Shown: positions 26,496-34,935 of the stretch, in pieces | How positions within the stretch are numbered: the first letter of the stretch is position 1 | How the letters are laid out: each line of letters begins with the position of its first letter | DNA from: Algoriphagus terrigena DSM 22685 | GTDB lineage: Bacteria > Bacteroidota > Bacteroidia > Cytophagales > Cyclobacteriaceae | Direction: 5' to 3' | DNA: 64,000 bases | Assembly: GCF_000429445.1 (NCBI RefSeq) | Contig: NZ_AUBW01000018.1 | Location: 1 to 64,000, forward strand | Position numbers and translations under genes: made by a program | Notes under the pieces: model-generated | The model's database searches: none | Told to the model about the DNA's origin: nothing | What the model saw: only the letters and a program-made list of their open reading frames with translations

Positions 26496-26579
26496 GAATA
26501 TTGAATCAATTGAAAGCCTGTAAACGCTGTTGCGATTTTAGTCTAATTTCGGCTGAAATTTTATTTCCGCCCCTATTTA

Positions 26580-26593
26580 TAAGTTAAAACTTA
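26580..26593. promoter_or_regulatory. Perfect palindrome at the ArsR-like start (probable operator)
   Basis: TAAGTT-AA-AACTTA is a perfect 14-base palindrome that ends 3 bases before the ATG of the ArsR-like regulator. Its position over the start region is that of an autorepression site. Confidence 0.5.
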
Positions 26594-26596
26594 CAA

Positions 26597-26980
26597 ATGA
26601 GACTCAAAAATATCAGTTTAAACTATGGATTGCGAATTTTCAAGGCGCTTTCCGAAGAACCCCGGGTGCGAATCATCCACCTGCTACTGCTGAACAAAGA
26701 ATTGAGCATCTCTGACCTGGAGCACATCCTGGACTTCACCCAAACCAAGACCAGCCGGCATCTGATTTATCTTAAAAATGCTGGTCTGCTGGGAAGCCGC
26801 CGGGTTGACCAATGGATGTTTTATTACATCCTGGAAGAATACATTGAAATCATTCAGCAGATTTTCAAGTTTATCCAGAAAGACCCCAGCCTTATCAAAG
26901 ATCAGGAAACCTACGAAATCCTGAAATCCAATCGGGAACTCGCCATCAACAAGATTCAAAACAACCAATACCGACGCTGA
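26597..26980 (+). CDS. ArsR-family winged-helix transcriptional regulator
   Basis: 127 residues. The helix-turn-helix covers about residues 16-70 (FKALSEEPRVRIIHLLLLNKE, then ISDLEHILDFTQTKTSRHLIYLKNAGLL). The wing has the pattern RRVDQWMFYYIL. No clear metal-binding cysteine set is seen, so it is not an obvious arsenic or zinc sensor. A charged helix follows. The next gene (yjjG) starts 8 bases after its stop, so the two are probably co-transcribed. A perfect palindrome sits just before the start. Confidence 0.87.
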   Translation: MRLKNISLNYGLRIFKALSEEPRVRIIHLLLLNKELSISDLEHILDFTQTKTSRHLIYLKNAGLLGSRRVDQWMFYYILEEYIEIIQQIFKFIQKDPSLIKDQETYEILKSNRELAINKIQNNQYRR

Positions 26981-26988
26981 TTACCCCT

Positions 26989-27684
26989 GTGAAAACTTAC
27001 CAACACCTCTTTTTCGATCTGGACCACACGCTGTGGGACTATGATCGAAATGTCTCCGAATCCCTGTCCGAGCTCTACCAGATCTATGAGCTGCAAAACC
27101 TGGGCATCCCGACTTTCGAACTCTTCTCCGCTTCCTTCCATCACATCAACTTCCAGCTTTGGGACTGGTACAATGTGGGCAAGATCGACAAAGTCAACCT
27201 GCGAAAAGAACGCTTCCCGAGGATCTTTTCCCATGCTGGCGGAAGACATGATGCGATTCCAGCCGAATTCGAGGAGGATTTCATGAGCCGAACCTCCTCC
27301 AAGCCGCATGTATTTCCCCATGCAAAGGAAATCCTGACTTACCTGAAAGCCAAGTACCGTCTTCACGTCATCACCAACGGATTCAATGAGTCTCAAGCAA
27401 AAAAAATGAAATCGGCCGGCTTGGACGGATTCTTTGAGCTGGTGGTCACCTCAGAAACCACCGGGCACAAAAAGCCCGATCCGAGGATATTTCAATATGC
27501 GATGGAGCAACTGGTGACCGAGTCTGATAGCTGTCTGATGATTGGTGACAATCCTGATTCAGACATTTTAGGCGCCCAGAGAGCCCGTATCGATCAGGTA
27601 TTTTTCAATCCCGAGCGAAAAATTATCACTCTAAAGCCCACTTATGAAATTTGCCACCTGAGAGAGTTGGAGGACCTTTTGTAG
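26989..27684 (+). CDS. yjjG: HAD-family noncanonical pyrimidine nucleotidase, YjjG-like
   Basis: A 231-residue haloacid dehalogenase-type hydrolase: motif I FFDLDHTLWD (nucleophile and acid/base Asp), motif II HVITNGF, motif III lysine GHKKPDPRIF and motif IV MIGDNPDSDILGA. The YjjG group dephosphorylates noncanonical and damaged pyrimidine nucleotides, keeping them out of DNA. The start is GTG at 26989, 8 bases after the ArsR-like regulator. Confidence 0.88.
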   Translation: MKTYQHLFFDLDHTLWDYDRNVSESLSELYQIYELQNLGIPTFELFSASFHHINFQLWDWYNVGKIDKVNLRKERFPRIFSHAGGRHDAIPAEFEEDFMSRTSSKPHVFPHAKEILTYLKAKYRLHVITNGFNESQAKKMKSAGLDGFFELVVTSETTGHKKPDPRIFQYAMEQLVTESDSCLMIGDNPDSDILGAQRARIDQVFFNPERKIITLKPTYEICHLRELEDLL

Positions 27685-27716
27685 ACGAAATCACTTCCCT
27701 TTCGGCGGGGAAGCCT

Positions 27717-27724
27717 TATCTTTG
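27717..27724 (+). promoter_or_regulatory. Promoter -7 box of pruA
   Basis: TATCTTTG matches TAnnTTTG exactly, 32 bases before the pruA ATG. The -33 position holds only CTTC, a partial match. Confidence 0.5.
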
Positions 27725-27756
27725 CTCCCTCAGAAACCAAATAAACTCCAAATAGA

Positions 27757-29391
27757 ATGTTAAAGGGATTTTTCAACGTACCTGCTCCGGTCAATGAGCC
27801 GGTAAAAACCTACGCTCCGGGAAGCGCAGAGCGAAAAGAACTTCAGGCCATGCTAGCCGAACTGCGATCTAAGCAGCTCGACGTACCAATGTACATCGGC
27901 GGTGAGGAAGTACGGACAGACAACACCCATCCAATGTCTCCTCCCCACGACCACAAACACATCTTAGGTCATTTTCACGAAGGCGATGCATCCCACGTAG
28001 AGCAGGCGATCAATGCCGCTTTAGGAGCAAAATATGCTTGGGAAAACCTCGCTTGGGAACAGCGCGCGGCGATTTTCTTGAAAGCCTCTGACTTGATCGC
28101 AGGCCCATATCGAGCCAAAATCAACGCAGCGACGATGCTGGGACAATCCAAAAATGCCATGCAGGCAGAGATCGACGCGGCATGCGAGTTCATCGACTTC
28201 TTGCGATTCAACGTCCAATACATGACCGAGATCTACCGCCAGCAGCCTCCAGTGTCTGGAAACGGCGTCTGGAATAGACTCGAGCAACGCCCTCTCGAAG
28301 GCTTCGTGTTTGCTTTGACTCCGTTCAACTTCACGGCCATTGCCGGGAATCTCCCGACTTCAGCAGCTTTGATGGGAAATACCGTCGTTTGGAAACCTGC
28401 CTATACACAGATCTACTCTGCGAATGTGCTGATGGAGATCTTCAAAGAAGCGGGTGTGCCGGATGGCGTAATCAACCTGATCTATGTCGATGGTCCGACT
28501 GCCGGAGACATTATCTTCAAGCATCCTGACTTTGCAGGAATCCACTTTACCGGATCCACTGGCGTATTTCAGCATATCTGGAAGACGATTGGCCAGAACA
28601 TCAACAAGTTTAAGTCCTACCCAAGAATTGTCGGTGAAACCGGAGGAAAAGACTTTGTGATCGCTCACAAATCAGCCAATCCCAAAGCCGTGGCCGTCGG
28701 GTTGGTGAGAGGTGCTTTTGAGTACCAAGGTCAAAAATGCTCCGCTGCATCGAGAGCTTATATTCCTTCCAACCTTTGGGAGGATGTGAAAAAATACATG
28801 CTCGAGGATTTGGCGACCATCAAGATGGGCGGCACAGAGGACTTCACCAACTTTGTCAATGCCGTGATTGACGAGAAGTCTTTCGACAAAATCGCTAAGT
28901 TCATTGACAGCGCGAAAGCAGCACCGGGAGTGGAGATTATCGCAGGCGGGAACTACGACAAGTCCAAAGGCTACTTCATCGAACCAACCGTAATCCTGAC
29001 TCAAGACCCGATGTACAACACCATGTGCGAGGAGATCTTCGGCCCGGTGTTGACGATCTATGTATACAATGCTGAGCATTTTGACGAAGCCTTGGAGTTG
29101 GTTGACCAGACTTCTCCTTACGCGCTGACAGGTGCAATATTCTCTCAAGACCGATATGCAGTCGAACTTGCTACGCAAAAGCTGAAAAACGCAGCCGGCA
29201 ACTTCTACATCAACGACAAACCAACTGGCGCAGTGGTAGGTCAGCAGCCATTCGGCGGAGCAAGAGCTTCCGGCACCAACGACAAAGCCGGATCAATGAT
29301 CAACCTGCTTCGCTGGGTTTCCCCACGGACGATCAAGGAGACCTTTGTCTCACCGGAGGATTATCGCTATCCGTTTTTGGGGAAAGACTAA
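27757..29391 (+). CDS. pruA: L-glutamate gamma-semialdehyde dehydrogenase
   Basis: The second step of proline breakdown: oxidation of glutamate semialdehyde (P5C) to glutamate with NAD. The 544-residue protein is of the stand-alone type, without a proline dehydrogenase domain. Markers are the opening MLKGFFNVPAPVNEPV, the glutamate loop GETGGKDF, the catalytic cysteine in YQGQKCSAASRAY and the closing PFGGARASGTNDKAG. No proline dehydrogenase gene is adjacent. It has its own promoter box at 27717-27724. Confidence 0.97.
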   Translation: MLKGFFNVPAPVNEPVKTYAPGSAERKELQAMLAELRSKQLDVPMYIGGEEVRTDNTHPMSPPHDHKHILGHFHEGDASHVEQAINAALGAKYAWENLAWEQRAAIFLKASDLIAGPYRAKINAATMLGQSKNAMQAEIDAACEFIDFLRFNVQYMTEIYRQQPPVSGNGVWNRLEQRPLEGFVFALTPFNFTAIAGNLPTSAALMGNTVVWKPAYTQIYSANVLMEIFKEAGVPDGVINLIYVDGPTAGDIIFKHPDFAGIHFTGSTGVFQHIWKTIGQNINKFKSYPRIVGETGGKDFVIAHKSANPKAVAVGLVRGAFEYQGQKCSAASRAYIPSNLWEDVKKYMLEDLATIKMGGTEDFTNFVNAVIDEKSFDKIAKFIDSAKAAPGVEIIAGGNYDKSKGYFIEPTVILTQDPMYNTMCEEIFGPVLTIYVYNAEHFDEALELVDQTSPYALTGAIFSQDRYAVELATQKLKNAAGNFYINDKPTGAVVGQQPFGGARASGTNDKAGSMINLLRWVSPRTIKETFVSPEDYRYPFLGKD

Positions 29392-29441
29392 ATACAGTTT
29401 CAATGCTCCTCAATGAGCAATGACCAAATTCAATTTTCAAG

Positions 29442-29472
29442 AGCCTCGGATTCAATTCGCGGCTTTTTTGTT
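29442..29472 (+). terminator. Weak terminator after pruA
   Basis: A short, interrupted stem (GAGCCTCG / CGCGGCTT) is followed by TTTTTTG. It is less stable than the other hairpins in the window. Confidence 0.45.
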
Positions 29473-29484
29473 TTCTCATAAAAA

Positions 29485-29506
29485 ACGGCTGAATCTCTCC
29501 AGCCGT
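29485..29506 (-). terminator. Terminator of fabG
   Basis: The stem ACGGCTG / CAGCCGT with an 8-base loop is followed on the minus strand by TTTTTTATG. It lies about 28 bases past the fabG stop. Right next to it (29507-29536) is a CGTAAATCGCAAATC repeat phrase. Confidence 0.75.
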
Positions 29507-29533
29507 CGTAAATCGCAAATCAAAAATCGTAAA

Positions 29534-30280
29534 TCAAGTATACATCGCTCCATTCACATGCAGCACCTGGCCTGAGATATAAGTACTCATATCAGAACCC
29601 AGAAAGACGCAGGCGTCGGCGATTTCCTCCGGCTTGCCACCGCGCTTCATCGCGATACCCTCTCTCCAGCCTTGCACGGTCTTTTCGTCCAGCACTTCGG
29701 TCATTTCCGTCTCGATAAATCCCGGGGCGATCGCGTTGCAGCGGATATTTCTAGAACCCAGCTCTAAAGCTACTGACTTCGTGAAGCCGATGATTCCAGC
29801 TTTGGAAGCGGCGTAGTTGGCCTGGCCGGCATTGCCTTTGGCTCCGACGACTGAGGTCATGTTGATGATCGAGCCGGACTTGGCTTTCATCATGGTGCGG
29901 GTTGCGGCTTTAACGGTATTGAAGCAGGACTTCAGGTTAACGTTCATGATTTCGTCCCAGGACTCTTCGGTCATCCTCATGAGCAGGTTGTCACGGGTGA
30001 TACCTGCGTTGTTGATCAGGATGTCCAAGGCACCAAAGTCTGCTACTACAGCATTCACCAGTTCTTCCGCTGCTTTGAAGTCAGAAGCGTCTGAACGATA
30101 GCCTTTGGCTTTTACGCCAAAAGCAGCTAACTCAGCTTCCAAGGCCTGTCCCTTTTCCACACTCGATAGATAAGTAAAAGCAACGTTTGCTCCTTCTTGA
30201 GCATATTTGATAGCGATGGCTTTCCCGATGCCTTTTGATGCTCCGGTAACCAGGGCGGTTTTTCCTGAAAGTAATCCCAT
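29534..30280 (-). CDS. fabG: 3-oxoacyl-[acyl-carrier-protein] reductase
   Basis: It reduces 3-oxoacyl-ACP with NADPH in fatty acid elongation. The 248-residue SDR enzyme has GASKGIGKA, NNAGITRDNLLMRM (highly typical of FabG), the catalytic YAASK with upstream serine in NMTSVVG, and the closing GQVLHVNGAMYT. Full length; start ATG 30280. It is transcribed alone, divergent from lpdA. Confidence 0.95.
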   Translation of the reverse strand: MGLLSGKTALVTGASKGIGKAIAIKYAQEGANVAFTYLSSVEKGQALEAELAAFGVKAKGYRSDASDFKAAEELVNAVVADFGALDILINNAGITRDNLLMRMTEESWDEIMNVNLKSCFNTVKAATRTMMKAKSGSIINMTSVVGAKGNAGQANYAASKAGIIGFTKSVALELGSRNIRCNAIAPGFIETEMTEVLDEKTVQGWREGIAMKRGGKPEEIADACVFLGSDMSTYISGQVLHVNGAMYT

Positions 30281-30507
30281 GAAGAGTAAAATTTTGTTTG
30301 GTCAAAATTAGAAAAAACTGCCAGACTTCCGACTTTCAACGACTGCCGGAAATGCTTTTTACCTGAAAGCCAAAGATTTAATCCTTCGACAATCCAGATC
30401 TCAAAAGAATCCCTCTTCAATTGAAGAAATGATAAAATTTCTAACCAATCTTCGCAAATTATTCAACCTGAGTGCGTTTTGGCTCAAAGAACTTGAAGAA
30501 TATCCGA

Positions 30508-30538
30508 TTTTTTTCTGAAGCCAAAAGGCCTATTTTTG
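30508..30538 (+). promoter_or_regulatory. Housekeeping promoter of lpdA
   Basis: TTTT (30508-30511), a 19-base spacer and TATTTTTG (30531-30538). The -7 box is perfect and the -33 box has one mismatch. The predicted leader is about 30 bases. Confidence 0.6.
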
Positions 30539-30572
30539 CGGAGTTTCAATTGTAATTAAACCCATTTAAGAT

Positions 30573-31970
30573 ATGTCTTCGACAAAATTTGACTTGATCG
30601 TGCTGGGTAGCGGTCCAGGTGGATACGTAGCTGCCATTCGCGCTTCGCAACTCGGACTGAAAACAGCGATCGTAGAAGCTGCCGAGCTTGGCGGTATTTG
30701 CCTCAACTGGGGCTGTATCCCAACCAAAGCTCTTTTGAAAAGCGCCCAAGTTTTTGAGTACATCAATCACGCTGCGGACTACGGGATCACTGTGAAGGAC
30801 GCGAGTGCTGATTTCACAGGCATTGTCAAAAGAAGCCGAGGAGTCGCAGACGGGATGAGCAAAGGGGTTACTTTTTTGATGAAAAAGAACAAGATCGAAG
30901 TCATCACCGGCTGGGGCAAAATCCAACCCGGCAAAAAAGTCGAAGTCACTGACAAGGATGACAAGAAGACGGTCTATGCTGCAGACAACATCATCATCGC
31001 CACCGGCGCAAGATCGCGTGAACTGCCGTCGATGAAGATCGACGACAAGAAAATCATCGGCTATCGCAAGGCTCTTACTTTGGAAAAACTGCCAAAGAAA
31101 ATGGTCGTGGTAGGTTCCGGCGCGATCGGGATTGAGTTCGCTTATTTCTATTCTACGCTTGGCACAGAGGTGACAATCGTCGAATTCATGGACCGAATCG
31201 TGCCCATCGAAGATGCAGAAGTATCCAAGACACTTGAGAAAATCTACAAGAAAGCTGGAATGAAGATCATGACCTCCTCTGAAGTGACTGCAGTCGACAC
31301 CAAAGGACCCGGTTGCAAAGTGACTGTAAAAACTGCTAAAGGCGAGGAAACACTGGAATGTGACATCGTCCTTTCAGCTGCTGGCGTGGTTTCAAATCTT
31401 GAGAACATCGGCTTGGAAGATGTCGGGATCTTGGTAGAAAAAGGCAAGATCAAAGTAGACGAATACTACAAAACCAACATGCCGGGCTACTATGCCATCG
31501 GTGATGTGATCCCCGGACCTGCTTTGGCACACGTCGCATCTGCGGAAGGCATCACCTGCGTGGAGAAGATCGCAGGACATCATCCAGAGCCGATCAATTA
31601 TGGCAATATCCCGGGCTGTACCTATTGCTCTCCAGAGATCGCCTCTGTAGGCTTCACCGAAGCTAAAGCGATCGAAGCGGGCTACGACGTAAGAGTAGGC
31701 AAGTTTCCTTTCTCAGCCTCTGGCAAAGCATCAGCAGCAGGCGCAAAAGACGGGTTTGTGAAATTGGTCTTTGACAAAAAGTACGGCGAGTTGCTCGGCG
31801 CTCACATGATCGGATTTAACGTCACCGAGATGATCGCTGAGATCGTAGCCATCCGTAAGCTGGAAACCACCGGAATGGAACTGGTCAAAACTATCCACCC
31901 GCACCCGACCATGTCCGAAGCAATCATGGAAGCGGCAGCAGCAGCTTATGATGAGGTGATTCACCTTTGA
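30573..31970 (+). CDS. lpdA: Dihydrolipoyl dehydrogenase
   Basis: The E3 flavoenzyme of 2-oxoacid dehydrogenase complexes and the glycine cleavage system, reoxidising lipoamide with NAD. 465 residues: FAD loop LGSGPGGY, redox disulfide in GGICLNWGCIP (C43, C48), NAD loop GSGAIGIEFA, and the C-terminal His-Glu pair in HPHPTMSE that completes the active site of the dimer. It lies apart from E1/E2 genes, with its own promoter and terminator. Confidence 0.97.
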   Translation: MSSTKFDLIVLGSGPGGYVAAIRASQLGLKTAIVEAAELGGICLNWGCIPTKALLKSAQVFEYINHAADYGITVKDASADFTGIVKRSRGVADGMSKGVTFLMKKNKIEVITGWGKIQPGKKVEVTDKDDKKTVYAADNIIIATGARSRELPSMKIDDKKIIGYRKALTLEKLPKKMVVVGSGAIGIEFAYFYSTLGTEVTIVEFMDRIVPIEDAEVSKTLEKIYKKAGMKIMTSSEVTAVDTKGPGCKVTVKTAKGEETLECDIVLSAAGVVSNLENIGLEDVGILVEKGKIKVDEYYKTNMPGYYAIGDVIPGPALAHVASAEGITCVEKIAGHHPEPINYGNIPGCTYCSPEIASVGFTEAKAIEAGYDVRVGKFPFSASGKASAAGAKDGFVKLVFDKKYGELLGAHMIGFNVTEMIAEIVAIRKLETTGMELVKTIHPHPTMSEAIMEAAAAAYDEVIHL

Positions 31971-31994
31971 TCTAATAATATTTTCAGTAAATTG

Positions 31995-32023
31995 ACACCA
32001 AGCTAAAACAAATGGCTTGGTGT
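31995..32023 (+). terminator. Terminator of lpdA
   Basis: A perfect 9-bp stem ACACCAAGC / GCTTGGTGT with an 11-base loop, followed by TTAATTTTT, 24 bases after the lpdA stop. Confidence 0.85.
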
Positions 32024-32061
32024 TTAATTTTTATAACGATTCAACCACAACCCACTGACTT

Positions 32062-32595
32062 TTGCAGGAAGATGAACTGATTGCCGGCCTGCGGGCCAGA
32101 GAACGAAAGACTACAGAATACTTGTATGACAAGTATTCCAGGGCGCTCTTTGCCGTGATCTCGAGGATCATCTCTGATCCTGACATTGCCGAAGAAGTTT
32201 TTCACGACGCATTTATCAAGATCACCAAAAAAATAGACTCCTACGAAGAGTCAAAAGGCCGTCTATATACCTGGATGGCCAATATTTGCCGCAATTCTGC
32301 CATTGATAAACTGCGCTCCAAAGAAATTTCCCAAACCGGTAAGACCAATACAATCGACGAGTTCGTATATGGCCTTGAAAGTCAATCAGGCACGATGGAG
32401 CAGGTAGAGGCGATAGGAGTCAAAGAGCTGATGAACGATCTCAACGAAGATCAACGGTTCATCATTGAATACATTTATTTCAAAGGATATACCCATTCGG
32501 AGGTCTCGGAGGAGTTTGAAATTCCTCTCGGTACCGTCAAGTCCAGAGTCAGGGCTGCAATTCAAGTATTAAAAAAGAACTTAGACAGAATCTAG
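32062..32595 (+). CDS. ECF sigma factor (RNA polymerase sigma-70 family)
   Basis: 177 residues with sigma region 2 (LYDKYSRALFAVISRII ... YTWMANICRNSAIDKLRS) and region 4 (LNEDQRFIIEYIYFKGYTHSEVSEEFEIPLGTVKSRVR). The start is TTG at 32062, as no ATG lies near the expected N-terminus. Its stop codon shares one base with the GTG of the next gene, an anti-sigma factor, so the pair is co-translated. It is expected to transcribe a small regulon in answer to an envelope or redox signal. Confidence 0.92.
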   Translation: MQEDELIAGLRARERKTTEYLYDKYSRALFAVISRIISDPDIAEEVFHDAFIKITKKIDSYEESKGRLYTWMANICRNSAIDKLRSKEISQTGKTNTIDEFVYGLESQSGTMEQVEAIGVKELMNDLNEDQRFIIEYIYFKGYTHSEVSEEFEIPLGTVKSRVRAAIQVLKKNLDRI

Positions 32596-33419
32596 TGAAC
32601 ACTCAAGAATATATCGAATCAGGCAAACTGGAACTCTTCCTACTGGGAGAGTTGACTGAGCGTGAGCGTGAGGAAGTCCTGGCTCTGGCTAAAAAATCCC
32701 CGGAGATCCGGCAGGAACTCAAGGCATTGGAGGAAGCGATGTTTTCTTTCGATAATTTGACCGGCCCAGCTCCTTCTCAGAGGGTGAAAGGCAAGATCTT
32801 CTCCAGTCTGGAGGGGGACTTCAAAAAAGAGGAACCTAAAAAGGCAGTCCCGTCTCCACCGATAGAAGCGAAAACTGTCAAGCTTTCCCCTTGGAAAAAT
32901 TTTGCGGTAGCCGCATCAATAGTAGCTGTCCTGGCAAGTGCTGCAGCGATCTACTTCGCCGGCAAATTCTACGATACGGAAGAGAAGTTCACCGCGCTGC
33001 TTCAGGATCAGCAAGTGATGGCTGACAATCTGAATCAGGTCAAACTCGAGTTTGAGGAAACAGATTCCCGACTGGATCGCTTGGTATCCGGCGACTTCAA
33101 ACGCGTACAAATGGTCGGGGAAACACTTCCGATGCAGAAAGATGCCAAAGTGGATGTTTTCTGGGATCAACAAGCGCAAGAGGTTTTTGTGGCTGTGAAC
33201 ACCCTGAATACGCTTTCGGCAGAATTTGACTACCAACTTTGGGCGATTGGAAAAGACGGGCCAGTAGGCATTGGACTGGTAAACGCCGGCGAGAAGTTCA
33301 CGCTGCAGCAGATGCAAGCCGTAGCCGAAGCCGGAGCGTTTGCCATCACCATCGAGCCAAAAGGCGGATCCAAATCCCCGACATTGGAAAAACTCGTAGT
33401 CTTGGGAGAAACCGCTTAA
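32595..33419 (+). CDS. Anti-sigma factor, RskA-like, membrane-anchored
   Basis: 274 residues: an N-terminal anti-sigma helical domain (EYIESGKLELFLLGELTERER) without the HxxxCxxC zinc motif, one membrane helix (about 98-117), a coiled coil (EEKFTALLQDQQVMADNLNQ) and a periplasmic RskA-type domain (VDVFWDQQAQEVFVAVNTL ... ITIEPKGGS). It should hold the ECF sigma factor encoded just before it at the inner membrane. The GTG start overlaps the sigma stop codon. It ends with a clear terminator at 33442-33469. Confidence 0.9.
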   Translation: MNTQEYIESGKLELFLLGELTEREREEVLALAKKSPEIRQELKALEEAMFSFDNLTGPAPSQRVKGKIFSSLEGDFKKEEPKKAVPSPPIEAKTVKLSPWKNFAVAASIVAVLASAAAIYFAGKFYDTEEKFTALLQDQQVMADNLNQVKLEFEETDSRLDRLVSGDFKRVQMVGETLPMQKDAKVDVFWDQQAQEVFVAVNTLNTLSAEFDYQLWAIGKDGPVGIGLVNAGEKFTLQQMQAVAEAGAFAITIEPKGGSKSPTLEKLVVLGETA

Positions 33420-33441
33420 GCGTCATCAATACAATCTTCTC

Positions 33442-33469
33442 AAAGCCCGGTTTTTCGAAATCGGGCTTT
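33442..33469 (+). terminator. Terminator of the sigma/anti-sigma operon
   Basis: The stem AAAGCCCG / CGGGCTTT with a 12-base loop is followed by a run of T. Confidence 0.88.
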
Positions 33470-33518
33470 TTTTGTTGCTTTTGCCGAACTTAAGACTCTT
33501 CGATGCTATTTTGAAACC

Positions 33519-33977
33519 ATGGAACTCCAACTCTCCACCCCTGCCCTACTTTTCTCCGCCATCACGCTGCTGATGCTGGCCTTCACCAACCGGTTTTTGG
33601 CGATCGCGACGCTGATCCGCGGACTGCATAAAAATTACCGCAAAGAGCCCGATTCAGAGTTGATCGCCGAGCAGATTCACAATCTCCGACGACGACTGAC
33701 GCTTATCAAAAACATGCAGCTCTTCGGAGTTTTCAGCTTTTTACTCTGCGTGATTTGTATGTATTTGCTGTTTCAGGGCTACACCTCCGCCGCCAACTGG
33801 GTGTTTGTGATGAGCATGGCTTCGCTGCTGATTGCTTTGGTCATCTCTTTGATCGAAATACAGATCTCGACCAAAGCCCTGAATCTGGAGCTTTCGGACA
33901 TGGAGGATATCTTCGAAAAGCGGACGAGCAGCTTGGACGTGTTTTTCAAAAAAGACAACAAAAAAGAAAATGAATAG
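33519..33977 (+). CDS. DUF2721 membrane protein
   Basis: 152 residues with three membrane helices (about 8-30, 68-86 and 93-112) and conserved features of DUF2721: the first helix is followed by RFLAIATLIRGLHKNY, and RRRLTLIKNMQ precedes helix two. The function of the family is not known. It overlaps the next gene by 8 bases and starts a three-gene run (DUF2721, GDPD, threonine aldolase) with overlapping ends. Confidence 0.85.
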   Translation: MELQLSTPALLFSAITLLMLAFTNRFLAIATLIRGLHKNYRKEPDSELIAEQIHNLRRRLTLIKNMQLFGVFSFLLCVICMYLLFQGYTSAANWVFVMSMASLLIALVISLIEIQISTKALNLELSDMEDIFEKRTSSLDVFFKKDNKKENE

Positions 33978-34935
33978 ACGCTTGATTTGGTTAGTCGCTT
34001 GTGCTGGCCTTTTTACTTTTTGCAAACCCGACAGCTCCTCCAAAGTCGAGGAAGTCTTTGGGCAAAAAGTAGGAGTATCAGAAACCAATCTGATCCGGCT
34101 TTCTTCTCTGGAGGAAACCCGGGACTTTTATACCTGGACTTCTGACCGGATCCCGATGGTTTCGGCTCACCGAGGTGGGCCTTATCCCGGCTTTCCGGAA
34201 AACGCCATCGAGACATTTGCGAATATCCTGAAATACACCCCGACCATCATCGAACTGGACGTGGCGATGACCAAAGATTCTGTCTTGGTACTCATGCATG
34301 ACGATGAGTTGGATCGCACGACGAACGGAACCGGCAAAGTCGAGGAAGTTACTTTTGAATACATCCAGGGACTTTTGCTGGAAGACAACGACGGAAACCT
34401 GACTGAGTTCAAAGTCCCGACATTGAAAGAAGCGCTCGTTTGGTCGAAGGGAAAAGCACTGCTGACCGTCGATATCAAACGATCTGTGCCCTACGAAAAA
34501 ATAGTGAACGAGGTCCGAGAAACCGGCTCAGAAGCGCATGCGGCATTGATCACCTACACTTTTCCAGCAGCAAAGAAGCTGCACTCGATGGCTCCTGAGT
34601 TGATGCTTTCGGTTACGATTCGAAATGAAGAGGAGATCAAAAGACTGGAGGAAACCGGCATTCCTTGGGATCGAGTGATAGCATTCACCGGAATCGCTGA
34701 GCGCACGCCCGAGTTCAACAAAGCACTTCATGACAAAGGTGTGTTCACCATTCTCGGCGTGCTGGGCAACTTGGACAAAAGTGCGGAAGCGCGCGGAGAT
34801 CAGCTCTACGCAAGCTTCGTCCAAAACGGCGCAGACATCCTAGCCACAGACCGCCCGATTGAAGCAGCGGCTGCAATCAAAACTCTCGCCCCTAAAACAA
34901 GTTCGAAATCCAAGTATTTCACCCATGCTGATTGA
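33970..34935 (+). CDS. Glycerophosphodiester phosphodiesterase family lipoprotein
   Basis: 321 residues. The signal peptide ends in LFTFC (Cys18), a probable lipobox. The GDPD TIM barrel has SAHRGGPYPGFPENAIETF, ELDVAMTKDSVLVLMHDDELDRTTNGTG and the later VDIKR, covering the catalytic His pair and the metal-binding acids. It releases glycerol-3-phosphate from glycerophosphodiesters outside the cytoplasm. Overlaps with both neighbours (8 and 11 bases) indicate coupled translation. Confidence 0.93.
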   Translation: MNRRLIWLVACAGLFTFCKPDSSSKVEEVFGQKVGVSETNLIRLSSLEETRDFYTWTSDRIPMVSAHRGGPYPGFPENAIETFANILKYTPTIIELDVAMTKDSVLVLMHDDELDRTTNGTGKVEEVTFEYIQGLLLEDNDGNLTEFKVPTLKEALVWSKGKALLTVDIKRSVPYEKIVNEVRETGSEAHAALITYTFPAAKKLHSMAPELMLSVTIRNEEEIKRLEETGIPWDRVIAFTGIAERTPEFNKALHDKGVFTILGVLGNLDKSAEARGDQLYASFVQNGADILATDRPIEAAAAIKTLAPKTSSKSKYFTHAD

